Positions 46,896-55,718 of a stretch of DNA of 64,000 bases are shown here, piece after piece. The position numbers and the translations under genes are program-made. The stretch spans positions 930,001 through 994,000 of the forward strand of contig NZ_JAEPJQ010000001.1 in the NCBI RefSeq assembly GCF_016827605.1, read 5' to 3'. The notes under the pieces are model-generated. The model was not told the DNA's origin, did no database searches, and worked only from the letters and a program-made list of their open reading frames with translations. Each line of letters opens with the position of its first letter. Position 1 is the first letter of the stretch. The DNA comes from Hyunsoonleella ulvae. GTDB taxonomy: Bacteria > Bacteroidota > Bacteroidia > Flavobacteriales > Flavobacteriaceae.

Positions 46896-48845
46896 TTACC
46901 TGCGCTTATTTTTAGAACGAAACTTTGCCTTCTTCTTCCGCTTATTAAAAGGCACCGCGTCATCAAACGTATGTTTAGGTTTACCAGGTCTGTTTTTACG
47001 CCATTTTTCCTCCTTTTTAGGAAGTAAAACGTCCAATAAATCTTGTCGTCCTAGTTTATTTAATGTATTCTTTATCCACGCCTTATTTTCATCTTTATAC
47101 CAGAAGAAAAAACGATGCTGTTCATCCTTTTCTTTTTGGGTTTTTGGTGTTTTTACTTTTTTAAGCGTATAGGGATGATACCCACTGTAGTAAATCACAG
47201 TAGCCACCGTCATGGGAGTTGGTGTAAAGCCTTGTACTTGTTCTAACTGAAACCCCATATCTTTGGTTTCGGCAGCCAAATTAGCCATATCCTCAGCCTC
47301 ACAAGCAGGATGGTTCGAAATAAAATATGGAATCAATTGTAACTTCAAACCTTTTTTGATATTAATTTTATCAAAACGCTCTTTAAACTTATGGAAATAG
47401 CTAAACGAAGGTTTACGCATCAATTTTAAAACAGGATCACTGGTATGTTCAGGAGCCACTTTTAAGCGTCCAGAAACGTGCTTGGTCATTACCTCTTCAG
47501 TATAATCATCCAACTCTTTAGCATCAGCATTTTTATTGAATTCTGGCACTAACATATCATGGCGAATACCGCTACCAATAAACGACTTTTTAACCTTTGG
47601 ATGACTATCAACAGCTTGATATAAATCAGTTAAAGGTTTATGAGACGTATCTAGATTACTACAAATTACAGGCGAAATACACGACGGCGCCACACACTTA
47701 TCACAAATCTCCTGCACCTTCCCTTTCATTTTATACATGTTGGCGCTTGGACCGCCAATATCAGATAAATAGCCTTTAAAATCTGGCATATTTGCTACAG
47801 TATCAACCTCTCGCAATACCGACTCTTGGCTTCGGGAAGCTATAAATTTTCCTTGATGCGCAGAAATGGTACAAAAACTACAGCCCCCAAAACATCCACG
47901 ATGAATATTTATGGAAAATTTAATCATCTCATACGCAGGAATTGGTCCACGTTTATTGTATTTAGGATGGGGTAATCTTGTATAAGGCAACTCAAAAGAG
48001 GCATCAATTTCTTCCTCAGTCATGGTAGGATATGGCGGATTAATCATCAACGTTTTATCCTCAATCTTCTGAAAAATTCTACGTGCCGCAAGTTTATTAC
48101 TCTCCTGCTCTATTATCTTAAAATTAGAAGCATAAGCTTTCTTATCCTTCAAACACACCTCATGTGATTTAATCTCAACATCCTCCCAATTGCTATTTTT
48201 AGGGATTTTTGCATCTGCATTCAATAAAACTGCAGTTTGTTTTACGGTAGTAATACTACTAAAAGGCACCCCTTTTTGCAAAAGCCTTACCACCTCACGT
48301 AACGGCTGCTCTCCCATGCCATAAACTAGCATATCCGCCTTAGAACTCTCTAAAATAGTAGGCATTAATGTATTACTCCAATAATCGTAATGGGTAACAC
48401 GACGTAACGATGCCTCAATACCACCAATTAAAACCGGTACATCAGGCCATTTCTCTTTTAAAATATTAGTGTAAACTGTAGTAGCATAATCAGGACGAAA
48501 CCCAATATCACCATTAGGCGTATAAGCATCTTTTTTTCGGCGTTTCTTATTAGCGTTGTAGTTACTAATCATTGGGTCCATACACCCACCTGTAACCCCA
48601 AAAAACAATTTTGGTGCTCCCAATTTCACAAAATCCTGAAGATTATCATTCACATTAGGTTGTGGCACAATAGCCACCCGCAACCCAAAACTTTCCAATA
48701 AACGTCCTATAACAGCAGGTCCAAACGTTGGGTGGTCCACATACGCATCGCCACTAAAAAGGATCACATCGAGCGCATCCCACCCGCGAATTTTTACCTC
48801 TTTGTTTGTGGTAGGCAACCAACTAGAAAGTTTCAACTCCTGCAT
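46896..48845 (-). CDS. YgiQ family radical SAM protein
   Basis: 649 residues from MQELKLSSWLP; six further codons upstream are open but not conserved. The N-terminal YgiQ domain (WDALDVILFSGDAYVDHP) precedes a radical SAM core with CFGGCSFC near residue 320, which binds the 4Fe-4S cluster through CxxxCxxC. A C-terminal YgiQ-associated region ends in a very basic tail (KKKAKFRSKNKRR). The substrate of YgiQ enzymes is unknown. The gene is monocistronic. Confidence 0.93.
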   Translation of the reverse strand: MQELKLSSWLPTTNKEVKIRGWDALDVILFSGDAYVDHPTFGPAVIGRLLESFGLRVAIVPQPNVNDNLQDFVKLGAPKLFFGVTGGCMDPMISNYNANKKRRKKDAYTPNGDIGFRPDYATTVYTNILKEKWPDVPVLIGGIEASLRRVTHYDYWSNTLMPTILESSKADMLVYGMGEQPLREVVRLLQKGVPFSSITTVKQTAVLLNADAKIPKNSNWEDVEIKSHEVCLKDKKAYASNFKIIEQESNKLAARRIFQKIEDKTLMINPPYPTMTEEEIDASFELPYTRLPHPKYNKRGPIPAYEMIKFSINIHRGCFGGCSFCTISAHQGKFIASRSQESVLREVDTVANMPDFKGYLSDIGGPSANMYKMKGKVQEICDKCVAPSCISPVICSNLDTSHKPLTDLYQAVDSHPKVKKSFIGSGIRHDMLVPEFNKNADAKELDDYTEEVMTKHVSGRLKVAPEHTSDPVLKLMRKPSFSYFHKFKERFDKINIKKGLKLQLIPYFISNHPACEAEDMANLAAETKDMGFQLEQVQGFTPTPMTVATVIYYSGYHPYTLKKVKTPKTQKEKDEQHRFFFWYKDENKAWIKNTLNKLGRQDLLDVLLPKKEEKWRKNRPGKPKHTFDDAVPFNKRKKKAKFRSKNKRR

Positions 48846-48900
48846 AGCGTTGCAAAAATACACAAAAATTAACGCTTGTATACTGTGTATGTTTTATTTG

Positions 48901-49045
48901 GGAGTTACCCCGCTTAAGGCGGGGTCAGGCCTGCCTGCCGACAGGCAGGCTATCCGCTGCAAGTCCTCGCTTATGCGCTTAAGCGCAAAACCTGTGGGCT
49001 TTCCACTACTATCCTTAATGCAGGGCATACTTGCAAGCATAATGT
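48901..49045. repeat. Palindrome-rich intergenic repeat
   Basis: Contains three palindromes in a row: ACCCCGC/GCGGGGT with a 5-nt loop (48907-48925), GCCTGCCTG/CAGGCAGGC with a 4-nt loop (48929-48950), and the perfect 12-mer GCGCTTAAGCGC (48975-48986). Between and after them are the segments CTATCCGCTGCA and TTTCCACTACTATCCTTAA, which resemble a dispersed element I know from other Bacteroidota genomes. GC-richer than its surroundings. A shorter relative of the middle palindrome is seen at 21131-21153, next to tRNA-Gln. Confidence 0.65.
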
Positions 49046-49098
49046 TTCCCATAAAAGTTCTGCATTATTTTATTTAGTTTTGCAACCTATTTTGTGTA

Positions 49099-50061
49099 AT
49101 GAGTATCATTTCTAAAGACATAGCAAAGGCTGTTGCGCTTTTAAACAATAACGAGTTGGTAGCCATACCTACCGAAACCGTATATGGTTTAGCTGGTAAT
49201 ATTTATAGTGAAACCGCTATTAAAGCCATTTTCAACACAAAACAACGCCCTTTGTTTAATCCGCTTATCGTTCATATTCCTAATATAGAATACCTTGAAA
49301 ATGTGGTAAGCTACATCCCTGAAAAAGCCAGATTATTGGCAGAACAATTTTGGCCAGGACCTTTAACAATGGTACTACCAAAAAAAGATGTAATTCCTGA
49401 TATCATTACTGCAGGAAAAGATACTGTTGCAGTAAGAATACCTAATCATCCTGTAACTTTAGAACTTTTAAAAACACTAGATTTTCCATTAGCAGCACCC
49501 AGTGCCAACCCTTTTAATAGAATTAGCCCAACCACTGCCCAACATGTTGAAGCTTATTTTAAAAACAACATTAAAATGGTTTTAGATGGTGGCTCTTGTA
49601 GAAAAGGTATAGAATCCACTATTGTTGGTTTTGAAAATAATGAACCTATCATATATCGCTTAGGATCTCTAACACTCGAAGATATAGAAGCAATAGTAGG
49701 TAGCGTTTCTGTAAAAAACAAAAAAGAACAAAATCCTAATGCTCCAGGCATGTTGCTTAAACACTATGCCCCTAGGACAAAAACAATTTTATCAAATGAT
49801 ATTTCACAAGACATTAAAAACCATAAAGGGAAACGTATTGGGGTGTTATCATTTAAATCTAAAATTAAAAGTGATGCAATTTCTTCTCTAACTATATTGT
49901 CTAAAACTGGAGATGTGAATGAAGCAGCTTCAAACCTATATTATAGTTTACATCAACTAGACAGTTTGCATTTAGATATTATTATTGCCGAAATATTACC
50001 CGATATAGGTTTAGGAAAATCTGTAAACGACAGATTACAAAGAGCTACAAGCCTCAAGTAA
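49099..50061 (+). CDS. L-threonylcarbamoyladenylate synthase (Sua5/TsaC family)
   Basis: 320 residues: a YrdC domain (PTETVYGLAGNIY, TKQRPLFNPLIVHI, FWPGPLTMVLPK, APSANPFNRISPTT) and a C-terminal Sua5 domain starting at APGMLLKHYAPRTK. It makes threonylcarbamoyl-AMP from threonine, bicarbonate and ATP for the t6A modification at position 37 of ANN-decoding tRNAs. The two-domain length corresponds to Sua5 rather than the short TsaC. The gene stands alone. Confidence 0.93.
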   Translation: MSIISKDIAKAVALLNNNELVAIPTETVYGLAGNIYSETAIKAIFNTKQRPLFNPLIVHIPNIEYLENVVSYIPEKARLLAEQFWPGPLTMVLPKKDVIPDIITAGKDTVAVRIPNHPVTLELLKTLDFPLAAPSANPFNRISPTTAQHVEAYFKNNIKMVLDGGSCRKGIESTIVGFENNEPIIYRLGSLTLEDIEAIVGSVSVKNKKEQNPNAPGMLLKHYAPRTKTILSNDISQDIKNHKGKRIGVLSFKSKIKSDAISSLTILSKTGDVNEAASNLYYSLHQLDSLHLDIIIAEILPDIGLGKSVNDRLQRATSLK

Positions 50062-50159
50062 AAAATCTTGTCAAAATTTCCCTTTTTTCGCGTCTAAACT
50101 CAACAACAAGTAAGCATACCTGATTTGTAACGACCTTTTTTAGTATAGCTATAAAAAGT

Positions 50160-51131
50160 ATGCAACTTAAAAAATTGATTTTAGGTGTAATTTTGGTTTG
50201 TATCTACAACGTAAATGCGCAAACCTGTTGCTCTGGAGGCATTCCTTTGTCTAATAACATAGGAATGACTGTTGAAAACAAGGGGACATTTCAAATAAGC
50301 ATTAATTATGATTATAATAATCTAAACACATTAAACAATGGCTCTGAAACTTTAAATGATAATTCTAGATTAAGAATAACACATTCCATATTACTAAATA
50401 CAAGTTATGCCATTACAAATAGGATAGCTATTGAAGGTTTATTTACATGGGTAAACCAACGCCGCAACATATCCCAGTTTGGTAGCGAAAATCTAGATAC
50501 TACCTCTGGAGTAGGAGATGGACTATTACTGCTTAAATACAACTTTAATAATCTACTTGGCAAAAATAGTAGTACAGAAATTGGTTTGGGCACTAAAATC
50601 CCTTTTGGCTCATCTACAGAAGCCAACGAACAAAATATTGTATTAAATGCCGATTTACAACCCGGCAGTAACGCCTGGGATATTGTGTATTATATCGCTG
50701 GTAGTAAACAACCAGCATTTAGGCCTTCTATGACTATCTCCTCTAGAGTAATTTACAGAAATACAGGCACAAATAACACCTATCTAGGAAACTCTAGTTA
50801 TAAATTTGGAAATGAAATTCAGGCGTTCTTAGGTGTGTCTGATCAATTTCAAATGCTTAAAACCCTAGCAAATCCAAGTATTACTTTTAAATATCGCGAT
50901 GCAGATCTAGACCAAATTGATGGTTTTAATCTAGATAACACAGGAGGAAATTGGCTATTTATAATTCCAGATTTTTCAATACAACTTAAGCCTAATGTTG
51001 CGTTTTCAACCAGAATAGAATTACCCTTGTACAGCAACGTAGATGGCACACAACTTACCCCAACCTATAGAGTTACTAGTGGTATTCTATTAAAGCTTAA
51101 ACCAAAACAAAAATTGTTCAACATAAAATAA
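50160..51131 (+). CDS. Predicted outer-membrane beta-barrel protein
   Basis: 323 residues with a signal peptide (cleavage near NVNAQ) followed by CCSGG and alternating amphipathic strands to the C-terminus, typical of a barrel of about 12-14 strands. It resembles transporter-like barrels of the phenol-degradation MetA group, but the family is not certain. The DUF3179 lipoprotein gene follows after 7 bp and is probably co-transcribed, so the two may work together at the outer membrane. Confidence 0.65.
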   Translation: MQLKKLILGVILVCIYNVNAQTCCSGGIPLSNNIGMTVENKGTFQISINYDYNNLNTLNNGSETLNDNSRLRITHSILLNTSYAITNRIAIEGLFTWVNQRRNISQFGSENLDTTSGVGDGLLLLKYNFNNLLGKNSSTEIGLGTKIPFGSSTEANEQNIVLNADLQPGSNAWDIVYYIAGSKQPAFRPSMTISSRVIYRNTGTNNTYLGNSSYKFGNEIQAFLGVSDQFQMLKTLANPSITFKYRDADLDQIDGFNLDNTGGNWLFIIPDFSIQLKPNVAFSTRIELPLYSNVDGTQLTPTYRVTSGILLKLKPKQKLFNIK

Positions 51132-51138
51132 AACAGCT

Positions 51139-52203
51139 ATGAAAAACCTTATTTTACTTAGTACAATTACTATATTATTATTTGCTTGCAGCAGCACAAC
51201 TGATAATATTCAAGATGAAAGACCTTTAAATGAGTTTACGGAATGGGCCATTCCTGTAAACGAAATTAGAGATGGAGGCCCAGGGAAAGATGGTATCCCT
51301 TCAATTGATAATCCTCAATTTATAAACGCCTCTGAAGCTTCATTTTTAAATGATAATGATTTAGTAGTTGGCATTTTTCAAGACGGTGTTGCCAGAGCTT
51401 ATCCGCATATAGTTTTAGACTGGCATGAAGTTGTAAATGATGATATTAATACCTCCTTTTTTACTTTAAATTATTGCCCTTTAACCGGTACCGCTTTTGC
51501 TTGGGAAAGCAGAACAAATAACTCCAGAACCACATTTGGTGTATCTGGCTTGTTGTATAATGCAAATCTTATTATGTACGACAGAAACACAGACAGCAAT
51601 TGGTCTCAATTAAGACTAGAGTGCGTTAATGGCGCATTAATAAACGATAAACCCAAACTATACAACACCGTTGAAACCAATTGGCAAACCTGGAGAGCGC
51701 TTTATCCCAACACTCAAGTATTAAGCACCCAAACAGGCTTTTCAAGAAATTATGGTGTATCCCCTTATGGTGATTACGCTACTAACAATAGTAGATTTAT
51801 TTTCAGACCAGCTATTTTTAATGATGTCCTACCTAATAAAGAGCGTGTTTATACTATAATTGATGACAATATCTCGAAAGTATATAGGTTTTCTGATTTT
51901 GATGCCGGTAATGTAATTAAAGACAGTTTTAATGGTAACAATTACCTTATCTACGGGAACAACGATATAATTTATGGTTTTAAACTAGAAGAAGCACACG
52001 CCAATCTAAATTTTGAATACGAACAACATAATGCATCCCCTTCTTTATTCACAGATAACGAAGGCAATACATGGTCTATTTTTGGAGAAGCATTAAGTGG
52101 CCCTAGAACAGGAGAAAACTTAACACCAGTAAAATCTGTGATGAGCTATTGGTTTGCAATTGCAGCATTTTATCCAGATCCCGAGATATATACTGCACCC
52201 TAA
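51139..52203 (+). CDS. DUF3179-domain lipoprotein
   Basis: 354 residues: lipoprotein signal with LLFACSS, then a DUF3179 domain with the usual opening on a conserved Asp-Gly-Ile-Pro segment, VARAYPHIVLDWHEVVND, LNYCPLTGTAFAW and FGVSGLLYNANLIMYDRNTDSNW. The function of the family is unknown. The conserved His, Cys and Asp residues suggest a metal or heme-related role, but this is speculation. Probably in one operon with the preceding barrel gene. Confidence 0.85.
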   Translation: MKNLILLSTITILLFACSSTTDNIQDERPLNEFTEWAIPVNEIRDGGPGKDGIPSIDNPQFINASEASFLNDNDLVVGIFQDGVARAYPHIVLDWHEVVNDDINTSFFTLNYCPLTGTAFAWESRTNNSRTTFGVSGLLYNANLIMYDRNTDSNWSQLRLECVNGALINDKPKLYNTVETNWQTWRALYPNTQVLSTQTGFSRNYGVSPYGDYATNNSRFIFRPAIFNDVLPNKERVYTIIDDNISKVYRFSDFDAGNVIKDSFNGNNYLIYGNNDIIYGFKLEEAHANLNFEYEQHNASPSLFTDNEGNTWSIFGEALSGPRTGENLTPVKSVMSYWFAIAAFYPDPEIYTAP

Positions 52204-52307
52204 AATTTTTGGTAAAAAACAGATAAAACAAGTCGTTTGCCTATGAAAGTGTGATGACATTTTTTTATGATATCGATGTATTGACAACTAATCAAACATT
52301 ATATATC

Positions 52308-53519
52308 ATGAAATTGTTATTAAGAGCTACTTTATTTGCTATTCTATGTCAATCCGTTAGTTTTTCTCAATCACAACGGGATTATTATGTACCAACACAT
52401 TATCGGGGTATTTTTCACGGGCAACCTTCAAGTGCTAGAGCAACTGGAATGGGTTTAACAACCATTACTTTAGAAGGTATTGAAAATGCATTTTACAATC
52501 CTGCCACAATTGGGCTTACCGAAGAAACTATTAACGTGCATTTAAATTATGCGTCAGGAAGTCAAGTTCGTAAGGGCGGACAATATCCTTTCTTGGGCGT
52601 ATCTTATCGCATAAATAACAAACTAATTGTAGGTATTAGCACCTTAAATTGGGTGGATGAAAAAAATTCCCCTTGGTCTACTATAATTGGCGGTTATGAA
52701 GAATCGTATGAAGATCGACGTAGTCAATCAGCATATACAGCAGTAGCTGCTTACGAAGTAATTCCGGGATTAAATGTGGGGGTATCTGGTAATTATTTAG
52801 TAGATCGCGCAGTACCAAAAAATGTTACCAATACAGAATTTATACTGTCATTTGGAGCTATATATGATAAAGAAGTAGACTGGATTAAAAACGAAAAAAT
52901 CAGCAATCAAAACATAAGATTTGCAACAAGTTTAGTAAATGTGTTAATGAAAAATAGGATAGAGCAAACCTATCAAGATTTCTTAAACTTTAGAGATTTA
53001 CCAATTCATCTAACATTTGGAGCTGCTTATCAAGCAACGCTTGCAATCCAACCAAACTTCACAGAAGGAAAGGGATTTTTTAAAGGTGCTCCAAAAACAT
53101 TAGACTTGGCAGTACACTTACAATTTAGAGATGTACTTCCTGGCCCCAAGGAAACAATTAAAAATGCAAACCATGAAAATAATACTGCTTTTGGTATAGG
53201 CGCTGAAGCTTGGTTTATGAAAACCTTGGCCTTTAGATTAGGATACTACTTTGAGAAACGTCCTCCTTCAGGACCAAAAGAAGTTGGAGAAGGCGCTTGG
53301 GTTACAGACAACAAAAGAGGACTTACTTGGGGCTTTGGAGCCAATTTACCTTTAAACGCATGGACCAATGGTACACTTCCATTTAATAGTGAAGTTAATT
53401 TTGTTACCAGCAAAGTTTTAAACGAATACGGAAACAGTTTTACGGTGCCACAATATTTCACAGATAGAAGCTTTTTATTCTCGGTAGGTATCAACCTTAA
53501 ATTTGTAGATAAAAACTAA
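52308..53519 (+). CDS. Outer-membrane protein of the PorV/FadL-like barrel type
   Basis: 403 residues from MKLLLRATLF, the start that gives a normal signal peptide ending SFSQS; an in-frame GTG 19 codons upstream would bury the signal. Early motifs PSSARATGMGLTTITLEGIENAFYNPATIGL match the N-terminus of PorV/PorQ-like and FadL-type barrels, and the rest is strand-rich. PorV-family proteins shuttle T9SS cargo, but many paralogues have unknown roles. It is not next to other T9SS machinery here. Confidence 0.65.
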   Translation: MKLLLRATLFAILCQSVSFSQSQRDYYVPTHYRGIFHGQPSSARATGMGLTTITLEGIENAFYNPATIGLTEETINVHLNYASGSQVRKGGQYPFLGVSYRINNKLIVGISTLNWVDEKNSPWSTIIGGYEESYEDRRSQSAYTAVAAYEVIPGLNVGVSGNYLVDRAVPKNVTNTEFILSFGAIYDKEVDWIKNEKISNQNIRFATSLVNVLMKNRIEQTYQDFLNFRDLPIHLTFGAAYQATLAIQPNFTEGKGFFKGAPKTLDLAVHLQFRDVLPGPKETIKNANHENNTAFGIGAEAWFMKTLAFRLGYYFEKRPPSGPKEVGEGAWVTDNKRGLTWGFGANLPLNAWTNGTLPFNSEVNFVTSKVLNEYGNSFTVPQYFTDRSFLFSVGINLKFVDKN

Positions 53520-53551
53520 AACTAATTTATTATAATGTTTTTAGTTTGGTT

Positions 53552-53596
53552 AACCCAACCCTAACATAAAATTTCTTTATTAGGGGTTGGGTTTTT
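53552..53596 (+). terminator. Intrinsic terminator after the PorV-like gene
   Basis: Ten-bp stem AACCCAACCC (53552-53561) with GGGTTGGGTT (53584-53593), followed by TTT. The loop is long (22 nt). It separates this gene from the ribosomal protein operon. Confidence 0.75.
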
Positions 53597-53658
53597 ATAG
53601 CTCTATTTTAAATCCAAAAAGACCTCTATTTTTTCAGCTAAAATAATACCCTACACTA

Positions 53659-53689
53659 TTTGGTAATCAAATATATAATCGTAGATTTG
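53659..53689 (+). promoter_or_regulatory. Bacteroidota-type promoter of rplM-rpsI
   Basis: TTTG (53659-53662), a spacer of 19 nt, then TAGATTTG (53682-53689). This is the best match to the TTG / TAnnTTTG consensus in the window. The transcript would start near 53696 and have a leader of about 43 nt. Confidence 0.75.
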
Positions 53690-53738
53690 CAAACTCTTTT
53701 TTAGAAAGAGGAATGTTTAATCAGAAAAATAATTTAGT

Positions 53739-54194
53739 GTGGACACATTAAGCTACAAAACGATTTCTGCTAACAAAGCTACTGTTGATAAGCAGTGGGT
53801 TGTTGTTGATGCTGAAAATCAAACGCTTGGTCGTTTAGCTTCTAAAGTTGCAAAACTTTTAAGAGGTAAACACAAGCCAAACTTCACGCCACACGTTGAT
53901 TGCGGCGATAACGTAATTGTTATTAATGCTGAAAAAATCAACTTATCTGGAAACAAGTGGAACGATAAATCATACATTCGTCACACAGGTTACCCAGGTG
54001 GTCAGAGAAGTTTAACTGCTAACGAATTGTTTGGAAAAAACCCAACACGTTTAGTAGAAAAATCAGTAAAAGGAATGCTGCCTAAAAACAAATTAGGTTC
54101 AGCTTTATTCCGTAATCTAACGGTTGTAGTGGGTACTGAGCACAAACACGAAGCTCAAAAACCTAAAGCAATCAATTTAAATGAATTCAAGTAA
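53739..54194 (+). CDS. rplM: Ribosomal protein uL13
   Basis: 151 residues, full-length L13: the core [18 protein letters not shown] and [17 protein letters not shown], then [13 protein letters not shown] and VKGMLPKN. Flavobacterial L13 begins [15 protein letters not shown], as here, which places the start at a GTG codon (53739). The next in-frame ATG lies far inside the conserved region, so GTG is the real start. First gene of rplM-rpsI. It binds 23S rRNA early in 50S assembly. Confidence 0.97.
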   Translation: MDTLSYKTISANKATVDKQWVVVDAENQTLGRLASKVAKLLRGKHKPNFTPHVDCGDNVIVINAEKINLSGNKWNDKSYIRHTGYPGGQRSLTANELFGKNPTRLVEKSVKGMLPKNKLGSALFRNLTVVVGTEHKHEAQKPKAINLNEFK

Positions 54195-54581
54195 ATGGAT
54201 GTAATTCACAAAATCGGCCGTAGAAAGACGGCTGTTGCACGTGTGTATGTTGCTGCTGGAAAGGGTAACATCACGGTAAACAAAAAAGACTTAGCAAGTT
54301 ACTTTACTACAGCTACTTTACAGTACAAAGTAAAGCAACCTTTAGCTTTGACTAACAATGATGGCAACTTTGATATTACAGTAAATGTATATGGCGGTGG
54401 TATCACTGGTCAAGCAGAAGCTGTACGTTTAGCTATCTCTCGCGCAATGTGCGAAGTAGATGCTGAAAACAGAGGTATCCTAAAGCCAGAAGGTTTGTTA
54501 ACAAGAGATCCAAGAATGGTAGAGCGTAAAAAATTCGGTCAGAAGAAAGCGCGTAAGAAATTCCAGTTCTCTAAACGTTAA
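54195..54581 (+). CDS. rpsI: Ribosomal protein uS9
   Basis: 128 residues with the S9 signature IGRRKTAVARVYV at the start, GGGITGQAEAVRLAISRAM in the middle, and the basic tail GQKKARKKFQFSKR that reaches the P-site tRNA. The ATG follows the rplM stop codon with no gap, which indicates translational coupling. Confidence 0.98.
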   Translation: MDVIHKIGRRKTAVARVYVAAGKGNITVNKKDLASYFTTATLQYKVKQPLALTNNDGNFDITVNVYGGGITGQAEAVRLAISRAMCEVDAENRGILKPEGLLTRDPRMVERKKFGQKKARKKFQFSKR

Positions 54582-54596
54582 TATTCCAAAACTCTT

Positions 54597-54628
54597 AATT
54601 CAGAATCTGAGTTTTCAGATTCTGAATT
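54597..54628 (+). terminator. Long hairpin after rpsI
   Basis: Perfect 14-bp stem AATTCAGAATCTGA with its complement and a 4-nt loop, starting 15 bp past the rpsI stop codon. The following sequence is T-rich but interrupted. It acts as a terminator or transcript-end stabiliser. Confidence 0.7.
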
Positions 54629-54796
54629 ACTTTATTTTATTGAAAAGATCCTGAAACGAGTTCAGGGCATGAAACCAGTTATTGTTGTCTATCACGCTAT
54701 GGCGTGAAGATTTAGTTTAGCATCTAAATGGTAAGGCGATTTGAAAAATGACCACTTAATCATTGCTAATTCAACAGAACGTAAACTATTACAAAA
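54629..54796 (+). promoter_or_regulatory. Possible structured leader of rpsB
   Basis: Two compact hairpins precede rpsB: CCTGAA/TTCAGG (54650-54666) and TCACGC/GCGTGA with loop TATG (54692-54707). Ribosomal protein genes are often autoregulated through such leaders, but I cannot match this one to a known class, and no clear promoter element is seen. Confidence 0.35.
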
Positions 54797-55570
54797 ATGG
54801 CAGTAGAAGTAAAAGAACTACTAGAAGCAGGTGTACACTTTGGACACCTTACACGTAAGTGGGACCCAAACATGGCTCCTTACGTTTATATGGAGCGTAA
54901 CGGTATCCATATTATCAACCTTTACAAAACAGCAGCTAAAATTGATGAAGCTGGAGCAGCATTGGCAAAAATTGCAGCATCAGGCCGTAAAATTTTATTT
55001 GTTGCTACCAAAAAACAAGCAAAAGATATTGTTGCTGAAAAAGCAAGTGCTATTAACATGCCTTACATCACAGAAAGATGGCCTGGTGGTATGTTAACTA
55101 ACTTTGTTACTATCAGAAAAGCAGTTAAGAAAATGGCTGCTATCGATAGAATGAAGAAAGATGGTACATTTAACACCTTATCTAAAAAAGAGCGTTTACA
55201 AGTAGACCGTTTAAGAGCTAAATTAGAAAAGAACTTAGGTTCTATTAGCGACATGACGCGTTTACCAGGAGCGTTGTTTGTGGTAGATATTAAGCGTGAG
55301 CACATCGCAATTAAAGAAGCGCAAAAGTTAAACATTCCAATCTTTGCAATGGTAGATACAAACTCAGATCCTCGTCAAGTGGATTATGTTATCCCTGCAA
55401 ACGATGATGCTTCTAAATCTATCAATAAGATTTTAACTCATGTTACTGATGCTATCGCTGGAGGTTTAGCTGAGCGTAAAGCTGAAAAAGAAGCGGCATC
55501 TGCTGAAAAAGATGCTCCAAAAGCTAAAGCTAAAAAAGCTGAAGCCGTTGTAGCTGAAGAAGAAGAATAA
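54797..55570 (+). CDS. rpsB: Ribosomal protein uS2
   Basis: 257 residues. Typical S2 sequence: LLEAGVHFGHLTRKWDPNM, IHIINLYKT, RKILFVATKKQAKDIV, then ERWPGGMLTNF, LPGALFVVDI and IPIFAMVDTNSDP. A Glu/Ala/Lys-rich tail after residue 235 is common in Bacteroidota. S2 joins late in 30S assembly and holds S1 (or its functional replacement) to the subunit. It pairs with tsf as in most bacteria. Confidence 0.98.
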   Translation: MAVEVKELLEAGVHFGHLTRKWDPNMAPYVYMERNGIHIINLYKTAAKIDEAGAALAKIAASGRKILFVATKKQAKDIVAEKASAINMPYITERWPGGMLTNFVTIRKAVKKMAAIDRMKKDGTFNTLSKKERLQVDRLRAKLEKNLGSISDMTRLPGALFVVDIKREHIAIKEAQKLNIPIFAMVDTNSDPRQVDYVIPANDDASKSINKILTHVTDAIAGGLAERKAEKEAASAEKDAPKAKAKKAEAVVAEEEE

Positions 55571-55602
55571 ATAACATTAATACAACATAATTAAGTCGTT
55601 TA

Positions 55603-55700
55603 GGCGCAAAAGTTTTTCCTGATGTTTTTCACATCAGGATTTCCTTTTAAATGTCATTCCCGTGAAAACGGGAATCTAAACCTTAAAAATTAAACGACTT
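55603..55700 (+). repeat. 98-bp structured element between rpsB and tsf
   Basis: Bounded by a perfect 10-bp inverted repeat AAGTCGTTTA / TAAACGACTT (55603-55612 and 55691-55700). Inside are a terminator-like 9-bp hairpin TCCTGATGT/ACATCAGGA (55617-55639) followed by a T-rich stretch, and the palindrome ATTCCCGT-GAAA-ACGGGAAT (55656-55675). The latter resembles a dispersed repeat that I know from other Bacteroidota. It ends 18 bp before the tsf start. Confidence 0.6.
55617..55639 (+). terminator. Terminator-like hairpin between rpsB and tsf
   Basis: Nine-bp perfect stem with a 5-nt loop, followed by TTTCCTTTT. It probably reduces read-through from rpsB into tsf or acts as an attenuator. Confidence 0.55.
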
Positions 55701-55718
55701 TTTTTAAATTATAATACT

